Assembly: GCA_011634665.1 (NCBI GenBank) | Contig: WAEK01000014.1 | Span: 1,341,501 to 1,405,500 of the forward strand | Origin: Mortierella sp. BCC40632 | Taxonomy: Eukaryota > Mortierellomycota > Mortierellomycetes > Mortierellales > Mortierellaceae | Reading direction: 5' to 3' | Length of the DNA stretch: 64,000 nt | In this document: positions 21,761 to 30,534 of the stretch, piece after piece | Numbering within the stretch: the first letter of the stretch is position 1 | How the letters are laid out: the number at the start of each line of letters is the position of its first letter | Position numbers and translations under genes: made by a program | Notes under the pieces: model-generated | The model's input: the letters and a program-made list of their open reading frames with translations, nothing else | What the model was told of the DNA's origin: nothing | The model's database searches: none

Positions 21761-23706
21761 TTTTTTTTTTTGCCTGCTTTACACAGTGAGATTTCGGCCA
21801 CTAGCTCTAAGCCTAACCAAACAAACACTACAAAGAGAAGCTCTATCTTGTGTCTGCCAATCTGCCACTGTTTACACGTTCTCCCCTCTAGAAACCCCAA
21901 CGGACAACCCCTCCCATCTTCTCCATGAAAGAGGCTGTAGTCTCCCCAGGAGACTCATCCGGAGAGCTGCATCTCCCTCCCTCCTGCTTCGTTTCCGTGC
22001 CTGGACAGCGGTCATGGACGTGCTTTGAAGTCGTTCGCCACAGTCACAGAGGTCCATCAAACCATCCGTGTTAAAGCCACCTTTGTACCATCTTGACCAT
22101 TCCTCTTTTTCTTCGGCTTCTTCTGGTCTAAATCTCATGCGCTTTTGACAAGCAGTGATTCTATTTTCCTTTTCCCATCTTGCGACCTCTTTACAGCGAG
22201 GGACCCAAATGTATTCATACGCGCGATCCGCAATGTTCTGGCACAGAGTAAGTGTTACCTTCCTTGCCACCTCCCGAGGAACGTCTGCTTCCTGACGTAT
22301 CACATCTGTCAACCACTTTGGTATGATCCCACGATAAAAGTCTTCAACAGTCCAGCAATCTCTATTGACCCTGTACCCACGTTCCCTGTCTGGTGCATCA
22401 TCGTCTGTGAGGGTTTCCGTTAGTCCCACTAGCTTCTCCATCATCGTGGTCCGCAACGATGTGAACTCTTTCCAAACAGCTGTTTCTCGCTCCGGGTACT
22501 TGTCATTGAACTTCCTGGTCACCGAGAGTCCGACAGTATTTACCGAAGCTAGAACTTCCTGCCAGATCTTCTTTCTTTCATTACGGTTTACCGGGCAACG
22601 CCAAAGATGGTCGTTATCCTCAATATCGTCGAGACATAATCTGCAGTTGTCGTCAGGATATGTGTATGGATACCTGTTGAACATTACCGACATTACTGGG
22701 AGTGAGTCATGAAGCCGTTTGATATTGAACGTTCGACGCTGGCTGTTCCTAAACGAACTCATCCACGTCGCCATTGGGATGCCGTCATGAATAAGATCGT
22801 GTGTTGCCAACCAATCGATGTCGAGACGTGTGGGGCGAATTGCACGTTGAACTCTATGCGACGATAGCCAAGCAGAATGTGCTCGTCTACACGACTGCAT
22901 TCTAAGTATTTTTCGGAATTCACTGTCAACGATCTTCTCCCCAAAGTAAACCTGGAACATTATGTCAACTTGCTGTCTCATATCTAGTCGGAAAGATGGT
23001 GTATCTCTCTCCTGAGCTGCACTTGCCACCCGATCGGCAATTTCATTGCCTTGAATCCCTGAGTGACCCTTGACCCATGCCACCATGGTATGTCCGGTGT
23101 GTCTTCTAACTACAGCATGGATTATTGCCCATTCTCTGTAAAAGTTACATCTCAGTTTCTGTCGTATCGTGAGACTCTCTCTTTCCTGCACAAACGTTTG
23201 GAATTTATCGACGACCCCCTTATTGTCTAGGTACACCGTGATATCCTGCATTTGAGGCACTGAGACCAATGCACCTAGGAGTCCGTACAACTCGGCTTTA
23301 GTCGATGATGCATAGCCATCCACACGTCCCGAGATCGCTCGACGCTGCCGCTCCGGCGCACGGATACACGCAAAAGCCATCTTCACTCCATGGGAGCCTC
23401 TATCCTTTAAAGATCCGTCTGTGTATAGTTCCAATCTTGTGTCGACTGATGGTTCCTCCTTCAGTCGTCTGGCAAGATTTGCCATTTCGGTCGGCATCCA
23501 TACTCCATCAATAGACTGCATCACTTTGCAGTGTAGTGATGCGGAAACTGGATTCACTAAAACACCTCTTGCTTTGTCGTCAAGCTTGTTGATGTTGATC
23601 TGGTACGAATGTACCTCCTCTGTTGAGTCAGTAAGTTCCCGCTGTATATCTTTATACCAGTTTCGACCCACATTACCCCTTTTATCCAACTTGCGTCGGA
23701 GGGGAA
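21761..23706 (-). mobile_element. 5'-truncated LINE with 15-bp target duplication
   Basis: A non-LTR retrotransposon copy inserted in DIRS-3. GAAGACTCAAGCTTA at 21746-21760 and 23707-23721 is the target-site duplication. A poly(A) tail (T-run at 21761-21771 on the plus strand) and 5' truncation fit target-primed reverse transcription. The roughly 100-nt 3' UTR (21772-21871) closely resembles the tail of the SINE at 47706-48010. Confidence 0.85.
21872..23706 (-). CDS. LINE polyprotein C-terminus with RNase H
   Basis: An open frame of about 610 codons without stops; the start is lost by 5' truncation. The RNase H domain has LELYTDGSLKDRGSHG (first Asp), STKAELYGLLGAL (Glu), ITVYLDNKGVVDKF (second Asp) and WVKGHSGIQGNEIADRVA (His and last Asp), so all catalytic residues are present. 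A zinc-knuckle-like motif CRLC-X9-HLWRC follows, then a conserved basic C-terminal region (YIWVPRCKEVARWEK). RNase H removes RNA during target-primed synthesis. The reverse transcriptase and endonuclease are not in this copy. The intact frame suggests a fairly recent insertion. Confidence 0.85.
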
Positions 23707-23732
23707 GAAGACTCAAGCTTATTATCCGAGGG

Positions 23733-23877
23733 TAGTGTTTCTCAAAAAAAGCCCGAGCCAAAAAAGCTAGTCCCACACAATGTAAAATTTCTCGGTGAAA
23801 GCTCACCCGACTCGGCTCGAAAATTTACATTGTGTGGGACTGGCTTTTTTGGCTCGGGCTTTTTTTGAGAAACACTA
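23733..23877. mobile_element. MITE-A copy 1 (hAT-type)
   Basis: A 145-bp near-palindrome starting TAGTGTTTCTC and ending GAGAAACACTA, with a direct 8-bp duplication TCCGAGGG (23725-23732, 23878-23885). Ends of this form and 8-bp duplications define hAT elements. It has no coding capacity, and the two arms could fold into one long hairpin. It sits in the inverted repeat of DIRS-3. Confidence 0.85.
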
Positions 23878-23898
23878 TCCGAGGGCCAGGACCATATA

Positions 23899-25514
23899 CA
23901 GTGAGTTCAGAAATTGTCCCAATGTTTATGTCCTCATCGTCGCTAATGCTCTTACTCGTACAGGAGACGTACTCAAGACACCTCCTGAGTTAGAGTGATT
24001 TAGCATTCCATTCGCGTTTCTGGTAAGCTGCTCAGAACATTCCATTGGGCACTCATCGCTGTTTTAGACCATCTAATCCCTACTTGAGTCATTGGGACAA
24101 TTATTGAGTCTTAGTTTTTTTTTGCGATTTTTTTTCATATAACACCCTCCTTCTCGCCACCTTGAATAAGAAGTAGAATCCATCATTGTTCCTCTTAGTC
24201 GCACTGTTCACTCTCTTCCTAGTTCTTCATCATGAGACCTCACACAAGAGCCGTAACCAATAACGCACTTCGACTTCTGAAGGAGGGAAAGTCAATCCGA
24301 GAAGTTGCTTCCCAAGCCGGCATTTCCAAGTCATCGGTCCATCGTATCTCCAGTGCATTGCCCCAAGGACACAGTGTAAATAGAGCAGGTCGGCCAAGAA
24401 AAGTAGCACGTCAGGCAGCACTCTTCCTCAGATTGTTGTTTCATCGTGGTGAAATATCAACCGCCACTGAGGCTACTCTGCGGTACAACGAGGACAACGC
24501 CAACCACGTCTGTGATAATACCATCCGCCAGGCACTGAGGAATCTAGGAATGAGAGCCAAGCGATCCATTAAGAAGCCAAAGCTCTCCAAAGAAAAGAAA
24601 AAAGCGAGATTGGATTTTGCTCTGGCGCACAAAGAATTGACTGAGGCCGATTGGAAGCAGGAAATTTGGTCCGACGAGTCGAAGATCAATCGCTTGAATT
24701 CAGATGGCAAGCGCTTTGTATGGGTAGACGAAATACCTCCTCCCGAGAAACAGAAAGGGAAAATCGAGCCATCAGTAGTTCAACCTACCCTCAAATATGG
24801 TGGTGGGGCTGTAATGATTTGGAGCTGTATGACATGGAAAGGACCAGGATACCTAGCAAAGATCGACTCAACATTGGACTCAGATCTATATATTCGTATC
24901 CTTTCCGAGGAGCTTCAGCAGACTGTGGAGTGGTATGATATCGATCCACACGAATATATTTTTCAACAAGACAATGATCCCAAGCATACGGCCAAGCGAG
25001 TCAAGAGGTATCTTGCCTCTATTGGATTGTCCGTCGCACAAGGCACGTTACTTAACTGGCCATCCAACTCTCCCGACCTCAATCCCATGGAACACCTTTG
25101 GGGTCATTTAAAACGGAGGTTACGGGCGAGGGGTGACATCCCTGCAGGAACTATTGAACTCTGGAATAGAATCATAGATATCTGGGAGTATGAAACGCCA
25201 ATGGAGGTATGCCAAAATCTGATTCGGAGTATGCCTCAGAGAATGAAGGCTGTGATTGCGGCGAAAGGAGGCAATACGCGATATTGATCTTGAAATTTTC
25301 AATACGCTCAAAAATTGTCCCAATGACAAGCAGATTTGGAACTGCTACTCCTCCACAGCCTCTCAATGAATTCAGGCTAGTAACTTCAGAGTAGTAACGC
25401 AATTGACAATACTTTCCATCCTAAGAGTTATAGTTGCCTACCATCAGTAGAGACAAAGAAATAAAAATACAAATGCCAACTGTAAAAACATTGGGACAAT
25501 TTTTGAGCTCACTG
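23899..25514 (+). mobile_element. Tc1/mariner element Tc1-1
   Basis: A 1616-bp element with inverted ends CAGTGAG(C/T)TCA and a TA on each side (23897-23898, 25515-25516). It carries one intact transposase gene. Its right TA is also the left TA of Tc1-2. Inserted in DIRS-3. Confidence 0.9.
24232..25287 (+). CDS. Tc1/mariner transposase (intact, D-D39-E)
   Basis: 351 residues, normal for the family. It has an N-terminal helix-turn-helix (about 21-40, SIREVASQAGISKSSVHRI), an AT-hook-like RAGRPRK, and a DDE catalytic domain with Asp148 (WSDESKIN), Asp247 (FQQDNDPKH) and Glu287 (PDLNPMEHLW). The spacing between the last two is 39 residues, against 34 in Tc1. The extra residues lie around SVAQGTLLN. 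It ends in KGGNTRY. The enzyme cuts the element out and inserts it at TA. The frame is fully open, so this may be an active copy. Confidence 0.92.
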   Translation: MRPHTRAVTNNALRLLKEGKSIREVASQAGISKSSVHRISSALPQGHSVNRAGRPRKVARQAALFLRLLFHRGEISTATEATLRYNEDNANHVCDNTIRQALRNLGMRAKRSIKKPKLSKEKKKARLDFALAHKELTEADWKQEIWSDESKINRLNSDGKRFVWVDEIPPPEKQKGKIEPSVVQPTLKYGGGAVMIWSCMTWKGPGYLAKIDSTLDSDLYIRILSEELQQTVEWYDIDPHEYIFQQDNDPKHTAKRVKRYLASIGLSVAQGTLLNWPSNSPDLNPMEHLWGHLKRRLRARGDIPAGTIELWNRIIDIWEYETPMEVCQNLIRSMPQRMKAVIAAKGGNTRY

Positions 25515-25516
25515 TA

Positions 25517-27148
25517 CAGTTGGCGCCAAAATGGTTTCAATGTTTTCAGAAATTTCGCTTTTTCTAATTTTCTCGTTTATTCTTTCTTTCTCTTTCATAT
25601 TCAATTCTAATAGAAAGGAAAGTCTTATCAATGGTGGACCCGAGAAATAAGAAAGCGGGCCTTTATCACTTCACATGAGCGAGCTATGCCGCCTCCAATG
25701 TTGTCGTCTCATAGAAACCATTTTGCCACTAGTCCGGGAAAATTCTTCAATACCTCGTATTCCCCCCTTTCGCTTTCAACACGGCCTCTACTCTTCGTGG
25801 CATCGACTCATAGAGCTTGTCAATCATATCCTGTGGTATCAGCTCCCATTCCTCCAGCACCATATCCCACAATTCATGAACACTCGTAGGCCGCTTTCTC
25901 GTTGACCAATCTGAACCTTCAGCTTGTCCCAAACATGCTCGATTGGATTTAAATCTGCTGATTGTGCAGGCCATCGAAGAACCTCAATATCCTGATCCTC
26001 CAGGTACTTGGTTGTTGCTTTGGCTTTGTGTTTGGGGTCGTTGTCGTGCTGAAAAATGAAGTCATTTTTTCCGAGATCATAATACTCGAGACTTTCTTTC
26101 AATGTTGTGTCGAGAATATTGATGTAATCCTCCTTTTTCATAGTTCCTTCATAGATCTGACAGCCATAGCCAAGTCCCTTGGACGTCATACAGCCCCAGA
26201 ACATCAAGGATCCACCTCCATGCTTGACAGTAGGTTGAAGATGAAATGGTTGAACCGGATCGCCTGGCTTAGCCCAGTAATATTGTATCCCGTCCGAGTT
26301 CCAGATGTTTATCTTTGTTTCATCTGAGAATACCACTCGCTTCCAGTCATCGATGGTCCAATTTTTATGACCTCTTGCCCACTCCAACCGCGCTTGCTTG
26401 TGTCGCTTACTAAGGAAAGGCTTTTTGACTTTTTTTCTTCGCTTGAAAGCCGATCTCCCTGAGGTTGCGAAGGACTGATCTGTACGAGATAACTGTCCCT
26501 TCACCATTGAGGCTCTTGTGGACCTGCTTGCCAGTCTTCAACATGCCGGAAAGTAACTTTCTGTTGAGATCATTCTTGGAGCGAGCCGAGAGAATTCTTG
26601 GTCTTCCTGTTGGTTGCCTTTGTAGAGTAGGTAAATGCTTGGTTCGGATCCTTGAAACAGAAGCAGGGCTGACTGATAATCGTCTAGCGACATTCTTGAC
26701 GGAGTAGCCTGCTTTTAGCTGGCTTATGATAGAGTTTTGAGTGTCTTCTTTTCTTTTTTTTTTTCATGATGGAGGAATATCGACCATTTTCGAGCGATTG
26801 CACCCGTATTTTTTATATCAAACTTGTCAAGATCTATTCATCTTCTTTTAATCTCTCTGACTGACTGTAGATATAAGACAAACGATTGTGAAAAAAGAGA
26901 TGAAATAGCAATAAATATAAATGGCGTGCCCAAGTGGCGAAATGGTTCCAATATCTAGCTTCAACAATTTACCTCATAGCACGCCTTTCTGACAACATAT
27001 TGAAAATCTGTTTACACTGTCGTGAACAAGGCATTCTGGGTATTGTTTTCAATCTAAGCAACAAGGTGCATTTACATATTCTCGATGGGTAGAAAATTGC
27101 TAAAATATGAAAATTTGAGAATTATTGAAACCATTTTGGCGCCCACTG
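25517..27148 (-). mobile_element. Tc1/mariner element Tc1-2
   Basis: 1632 bp with ends CAGTTGGCGCCAAAATGGTT and its inverted counterpart (CAGTGGGCGCC at the right), between TA 25515-25516 and TA 27149-27150. It is nearly identical to Tc1-4 (50260-51891, same length, opposite orientation). Its gene is frameshifted. Confidence 0.88.
25747..26767 (-). pseudogene. Tc1-2 transposase, frameshifted
   Basis: Pieces of one transposase: a helix-turn-helix (SVKNVARRLSVSPASVSRI), GRPRILSARS, and a DDE domain with Asp in VFSDETKINIW, Asp in FQHDNDPKH and Glu in DLNPIEHVW (D34E). The final KGGNTRY lies in another frame. Breaks are next to A-runs: the start ATG is followed by 11 A's, and GAGAAAGCG lacks a base compared with Tc1-4. 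The family is clear; this copy would not make full protein as sequenced. Confidence 0.85.
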
Positions 27149-27752
27149 TATCTGTCCTGAGCACTCGAGTAAGCCATTTGTCTACGTTTGAGTTCCGGAC
27201 TGTCCACTATAATGGAGGCGGTTGTTGCGTCCCAACCTTTAGCCATTAGTCGGCGCCGTTTACCCTCCAAGCGCATAGTGACCAATGGGGGTTCTTGGCC
27301 AGGATGTCCGGTGCGTTTCCTGGTGCTGGTATTACCTTGTCCCTCGGTATTGGGATGGGTCGGTCCGTCGTCATTGTCTTTATCATGGGGAACCATACTG
27401 CTGAGGGCCAGTATGGTGTCACGATCGTTGCGCTGATCTTCTCCTGTCGTATCTTTTGGAGAATTGCAGGGATTAAGTTCCAAGGGGGGCAAATGTAGGC
27501 GTTGCCCCAATGACTCCATTTGTGCTGCATTGCGTCGCTTGCGATTGCTCCTTCGGATGGCTTCCAAGTCATGTACTGGGGCAATTGGTGATTGTCTGGC
27601 GATGCGAAGAGATCTACGAGGTGAGGGCCCCATTTGTGATCGATCTTTTTGAAGTATTGTTTGTCGATAGACCATTCTAGTTGGCCGATAAGTTGACGGG
27701 ATGGCGCATCTGCTGGGTTGAATGCTGATGGGACATATGTCGTCTTGATCCT
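27149..27752 (-). pseudogene. DIRS-3 body: recombinase N-terminus and linker
   Basis: Minus-strand coding sequence with PQYMTWKPSEGAIASDAM, GNAYICPPWNLIPAILQKI, GNAPDILAKNPHWSLCAW and, in another frame, RRLMAKGWDATTASIIVDSP. It matches the region between RNase H and the recombinase core of DIRS-2 (about 40800-41330). It is broken at both ends by Tc1-2 and by the Harbinger element. Confidence 0.7.
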
Positions 27753-27920
27753 GAGGGGTATTCAAATCCGAAATACGGATTCGCATTTGTGCGAAAATAA
27801 ACAATAGCCAATCATTTAGGACGACCTTTGCGGTTATCAATATGAGAACTGAATTTTCGCACTCTTGAATGCGAAAGTGCCAAAACGATTGTCATCCAAT
27901 CATTTTTTCGCAGTCCGGAC

Positions 27921-27951
27921 ATTCATTTGCGATGTCCGGACTGCCAATTCG
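27921..27951. repeat. Palindrome near the Harbinger left end
   Basis: CAGTCCGGACAT and its reverse complement, separated by 9 nt, form a perfect 12-bp stem. It lies 170 bp inside the presumed left end and could be a transposase or host-factor binding site. Nothing more can be said. Confidence 0.35.
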
Positions 27952-28221
27952 AAAGTGCCATGATTAGAAATGATGCCTGCATGAACCGGCGGATGATCAA
28001 CAATGTCTACTAATCGCCGATGGTCGATCTCCCTTCGGAGCGGCAAGACAGTTGCTCTAGTCGCCCCTACCCCAAGAAAGCACCGCTTGCAAAAACAACT
28101 GTCAGTAGAGAAACAGGAGGAGAGGCAGAAGGAAGTGAGGCAGAAGGAGGAGACGCAGAAGGAGGAGACACAGAAGGAGGAAGACTATGTTACAGATTCT
28201 CCGACCGAAATGCCTTCAGAC

Positions 28222-28319
28222 TAGTGTTCTTCATGAGTTCGAAATCTTGGACGCTGATTGGCTGAAACTCTAAATCTAGCCAATCAGCGTTCAAGATTTC
28301 CAACTCACGAAGAACACTA
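28222..28319. mobile_element. MITE-B (hAT-type)
   Basis: A 98-bp near-palindrome, TAGTGTTCTTC to GAAGAACACTA, with the 8-bp duplication CTTCAGAC on both sides (28214-28221, 28320-28327). It lies inside the SANT/Myb-like gene. Confidence 0.82.
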
Positions 28320-29072
28320 CTTCAGACCAAGACGATGACCCCCCACTCTCTCGCAAAAAATCTCGTCCACGACCCCGAGAACTCTCGAGTCCTTCTGGAT
28401 TACAAAGAAACAAAAAAAAGCCTCGACACCTGTAATGTCAAGTATTGTACCAGAGGCAATGGTTGGAGTGATAAGATTCTCGCCCACACCAACCCCAGTG
28501 CCAGCGCCTACACCCACACCATCACCCACACCGCAGTTGCTGCAACAGAGCCCCTCATCCCCTGGTCAGCAGCTTTCTTTCATCCCCAGTCCAGGATCAC
28601 AACCACGAACACCCTCCTTGCGAGCTTCTCCAAAAGCCTCCGCATCACTTCGTCCATTGTTATCAGCTGGTCAGACATCCTCAACGCCCCCATCAATAGA
28701 CAGCCAAGACAAGGGGAAAGGGCGGCAAGAGTCGTATAGGAGTAGATCGGTTTCTGTCATACCCGGTGACAGAAATCACAAAGGTGTCTGGTCAAAGTCG
28801 GCAACACGGGCCCTCATGGACTGGCTAACAACGGGAGACAATTTTAATCGTTCACAAGATGCCGGTCTCGCAAAACCCTTCGGTGGAATACAAGGGGTGT
28901 ATAGGGAGGCAGCTGCATATGTAAGAGAGAGGCTGGATCTAACTCAAGAAAATCAGTACAATGGTCAAAAGGCTAGAAAGTCGGTTGAATACCTAAAAGA
29001 TAAAGTGAAAGAAGCCCATAGAAAGATCTCAGGTACAGGATCAGGAACAGTCGATAACATGACACTCAAGCA

Positions 29073-29217
29073 TAGTGTTTCTCAAAAAAAGCCCGAGCCA
29101 AAAAAGCCAGTCCCACACAATGTAAATTTTCGAGCCGAGTCGGGTGAGCTTTCACCGAGAAATTTTACATTGTGTGGGACTAGTTTTTTTGGCTCGGGCT
29201 TTTTTTGAGAAACACTA
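29073..29217. mobile_element. MITE-A copy 2 (hAT-type)
   Basis: 145 bp, same ends and sequence as copy 1, with the 8-bp duplication CTCAAGCA (29065-29072, 29218-29225). Inserted in the SANT/Myb-like gene; it brings an in-frame readthrough of about 50 codons, then a stop. Confidence 0.86.
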
Positions 29218-29403
29218 CTCAAGCAGCAGGCCGAAGAAATCTGTCCCTTCTATGAAGATCTGTGGCCAATTTTTAATACGCATATCAAGGGCAGGCCGCA
29301 ACAAACCCAAAGTTGTCTTCCTCCTGTTTACAGTCATGATTCTTCATCGTCCATTGGTAGGTTGTCGCCTCGTCTTTACATTATTTTCTGTCGTCGTCAG
29401 CAC

Positions 29404-29512
29404 CAGTGTTTCTCAAATGTCGGATGATATCCGATCCGACTTTTTTTTCCTGTGTTATCTCCGTCCAGAAAAAAAGTCGGATCGGATATCATCCGACTTT
29501 TGAGAAACACTG
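29404..29512. mobile_element. MITE-C (hAT-type)
   Basis: 109 bp, with CAGTGTTTCTCAAA at one end and its inverse at the other, and arms with GTCGGATGATATCCGATCC. The 8-bp duplication is GTCAGCAC (29396-29403, 29513-29520). A 25-bp fragment of the same end occurs at about 37479-37502. Confidence 0.82.
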
Positions 29513-29917
29513 GTCAGCACTCACTAAATAGAAAACCATACTCGTTAATAGTTATGGAGTCCGATGAGGAGAAGGACAACTCTACGTTACTGTCCGATGA
29601 AGCTGCAGCGTTCGACGATATTGACGCCGAAGACATGATGAGCGCCAGTTCACAAAGCCATCCGCCTTCTCAGTCAAAGTCAAAAAATGTCCAAGGGACC
29701 CTCGACACAGTTCTTAACGAGCTATCAGGCGTAATGGGCACGTTGCACTCTGGGAGGAGTTCAAAAAACGAAGACTCTGGATCCAAATTTTTTCAAGAGA
29801 AGTACAATGCGTTGGAGGAGAAAAACGCCGAGATGATGACCACCATCCTCAACTTGTCAGTAGAGAACGCACTCCTCAAGAAAGAGATTGAACAACTTCG
29901 AAAACCCATTTAGCTTT

Positions 29918-30172
29918 TTAGTATGGTTTGTATCTTGCAACAAACCTTACAAGTCTATCTCGCTTCACTCTTCCATCACTCAAGTCTATTTTGTCATTAT
30001 GCTTAACTTCGTCCTCGACAGCAGCTCGTCGCTTCCACGTCTGGTCAAACTTGTTGGGTGGTGGCTCTTCTAGCTGGTCGCCAGGGTGCATTAACAAGAA
30101 ATTGTGTAATGCCACACAGGCAAGAATCCAGCTACTCACCGCATGAATATCCATTTCCCTCTTGACATCAAC
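29918..30172 (-). pseudogene. Harbinger transposase C-terminus
   Basis: The minus strand encodes DVKREMDIHAVSSWILACVA then LHNFLLMHPGD and an acidic/basic tail. ACVALHNFL is the diagnostic C-terminal block of PIF/Harbinger (DDE_4, HARBI1-like) transposases. The upstream part resumes after MITE-A/Gypsy-1 at 35573-35655 with SARSLIENAFGLLKPKFRSL, the usual ERxFGxLK block. The catalytic Asp residues would lie further upstream and are missing, so the gene is dead. Confidence 0.75.
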
Positions 30173-30257
30173 GGCCAAATTAGTGTTTCTCAAAAAAAGC
30201 CCGAGCCAAAAAAGCTAGTCCCACACAATGTAAAATTTCTCGGTGAAAGCTCACCCG

Positions 30258-30524
30258 TGTAACAAGGCAAGAGGAATAGGGAAGGAGAAGAACAAGGACA
30301 GGGACTAGGACAAAGGCTAGGGACAAGAAGTGAGTTACTAACTGACGTTTATTGAGAAAGAAAGAGAGGAAATAAATACTAGAGAAGATATGTAGAAAAA
30401 GGGGTGAACCCTTTCCATGGAGCGCGGCAATGGGGGAAGAAAATTCGTGTCCGTCCGTACAGATCGAAACATTCCAGCAAGGACATTCTCAAAGAGACGC
30501 ACCAAGGTAGCATACTCTTTGACA
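30258..30524 (-). repeat. Gypsy-1 3' LTR
   Basis: 267 bp, starting TGTAACAAGG on the plus strand. It is preceded on the coding strand by a purine tract (30525-30540, plus-strand CTCCCCCCTCTTAAAA), the polypurine primer for plus-strand synthesis. Confidence 0.9.
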
Positions 30525-30534
30525 CTCCCCCCTC

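Larger units (their letters stand above)
21719..27752 (-). mobile_element. DIRS-3: decayed DIRS filled with later insertions
   Basis: The left end, ACAGAGTCGAATATATGAAG followed by TTATTATCCGAGGGCCAGGA, matches the terminus and inverted repeat of DIRS-2. A LINE (21761-23706), a MITE (23733-23877) and two Tc1 elements (23899-25514, 25517-27148) interrupt it. The body resumes at 27149-27752. Taking these out leaves only about 660 bp. The recombinase C-terminus and internal complementary region are missing between the terminal repeat and 27149, exactly where the Tc1 pair sits. The right end is cut by the Harbinger element. Confidence 0.7.
28003..29913 (+). pseudogene. Harbinger SANT/Myb-like protein, split by three MITEs
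   Basis: The plus-strand gene starts MSTNRRWSISLRSGK and has Lys/Glu repeats (QKEETQKEE), a Pro/Ser-rich part (about 28470-28700), and a Myb/SANT-like DNA-binding region GVWSKSATRALMDWLTTGDN with FGGIQGVYREAAAYV. The C-terminus is acidic then coiled-coil (EKYNALEEKNAEMMTTILNL). MITE-B (28222-28319), MITE-A (29073-29217) and MITE-C (29404-29512) sit inside it. Removing each with one 8-bp duplication leaves the frame open. One further break lies at an A8 run (28413-28420). The implied original is about 511 residues. In Harbinger elements this protein helps the transposase reach the nucleus and bind DNA. It ends 4 bp from the transposase stop. Confidence 0.65.

Noticed and set aside
23795..23900. 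Repeated peptide similar to FHREILHCVGLAFLARAFFE seen in several frames
   Set aside because: It is the translation of the MITE-A palindrome and appears wherever that MITE lies; not a gene.
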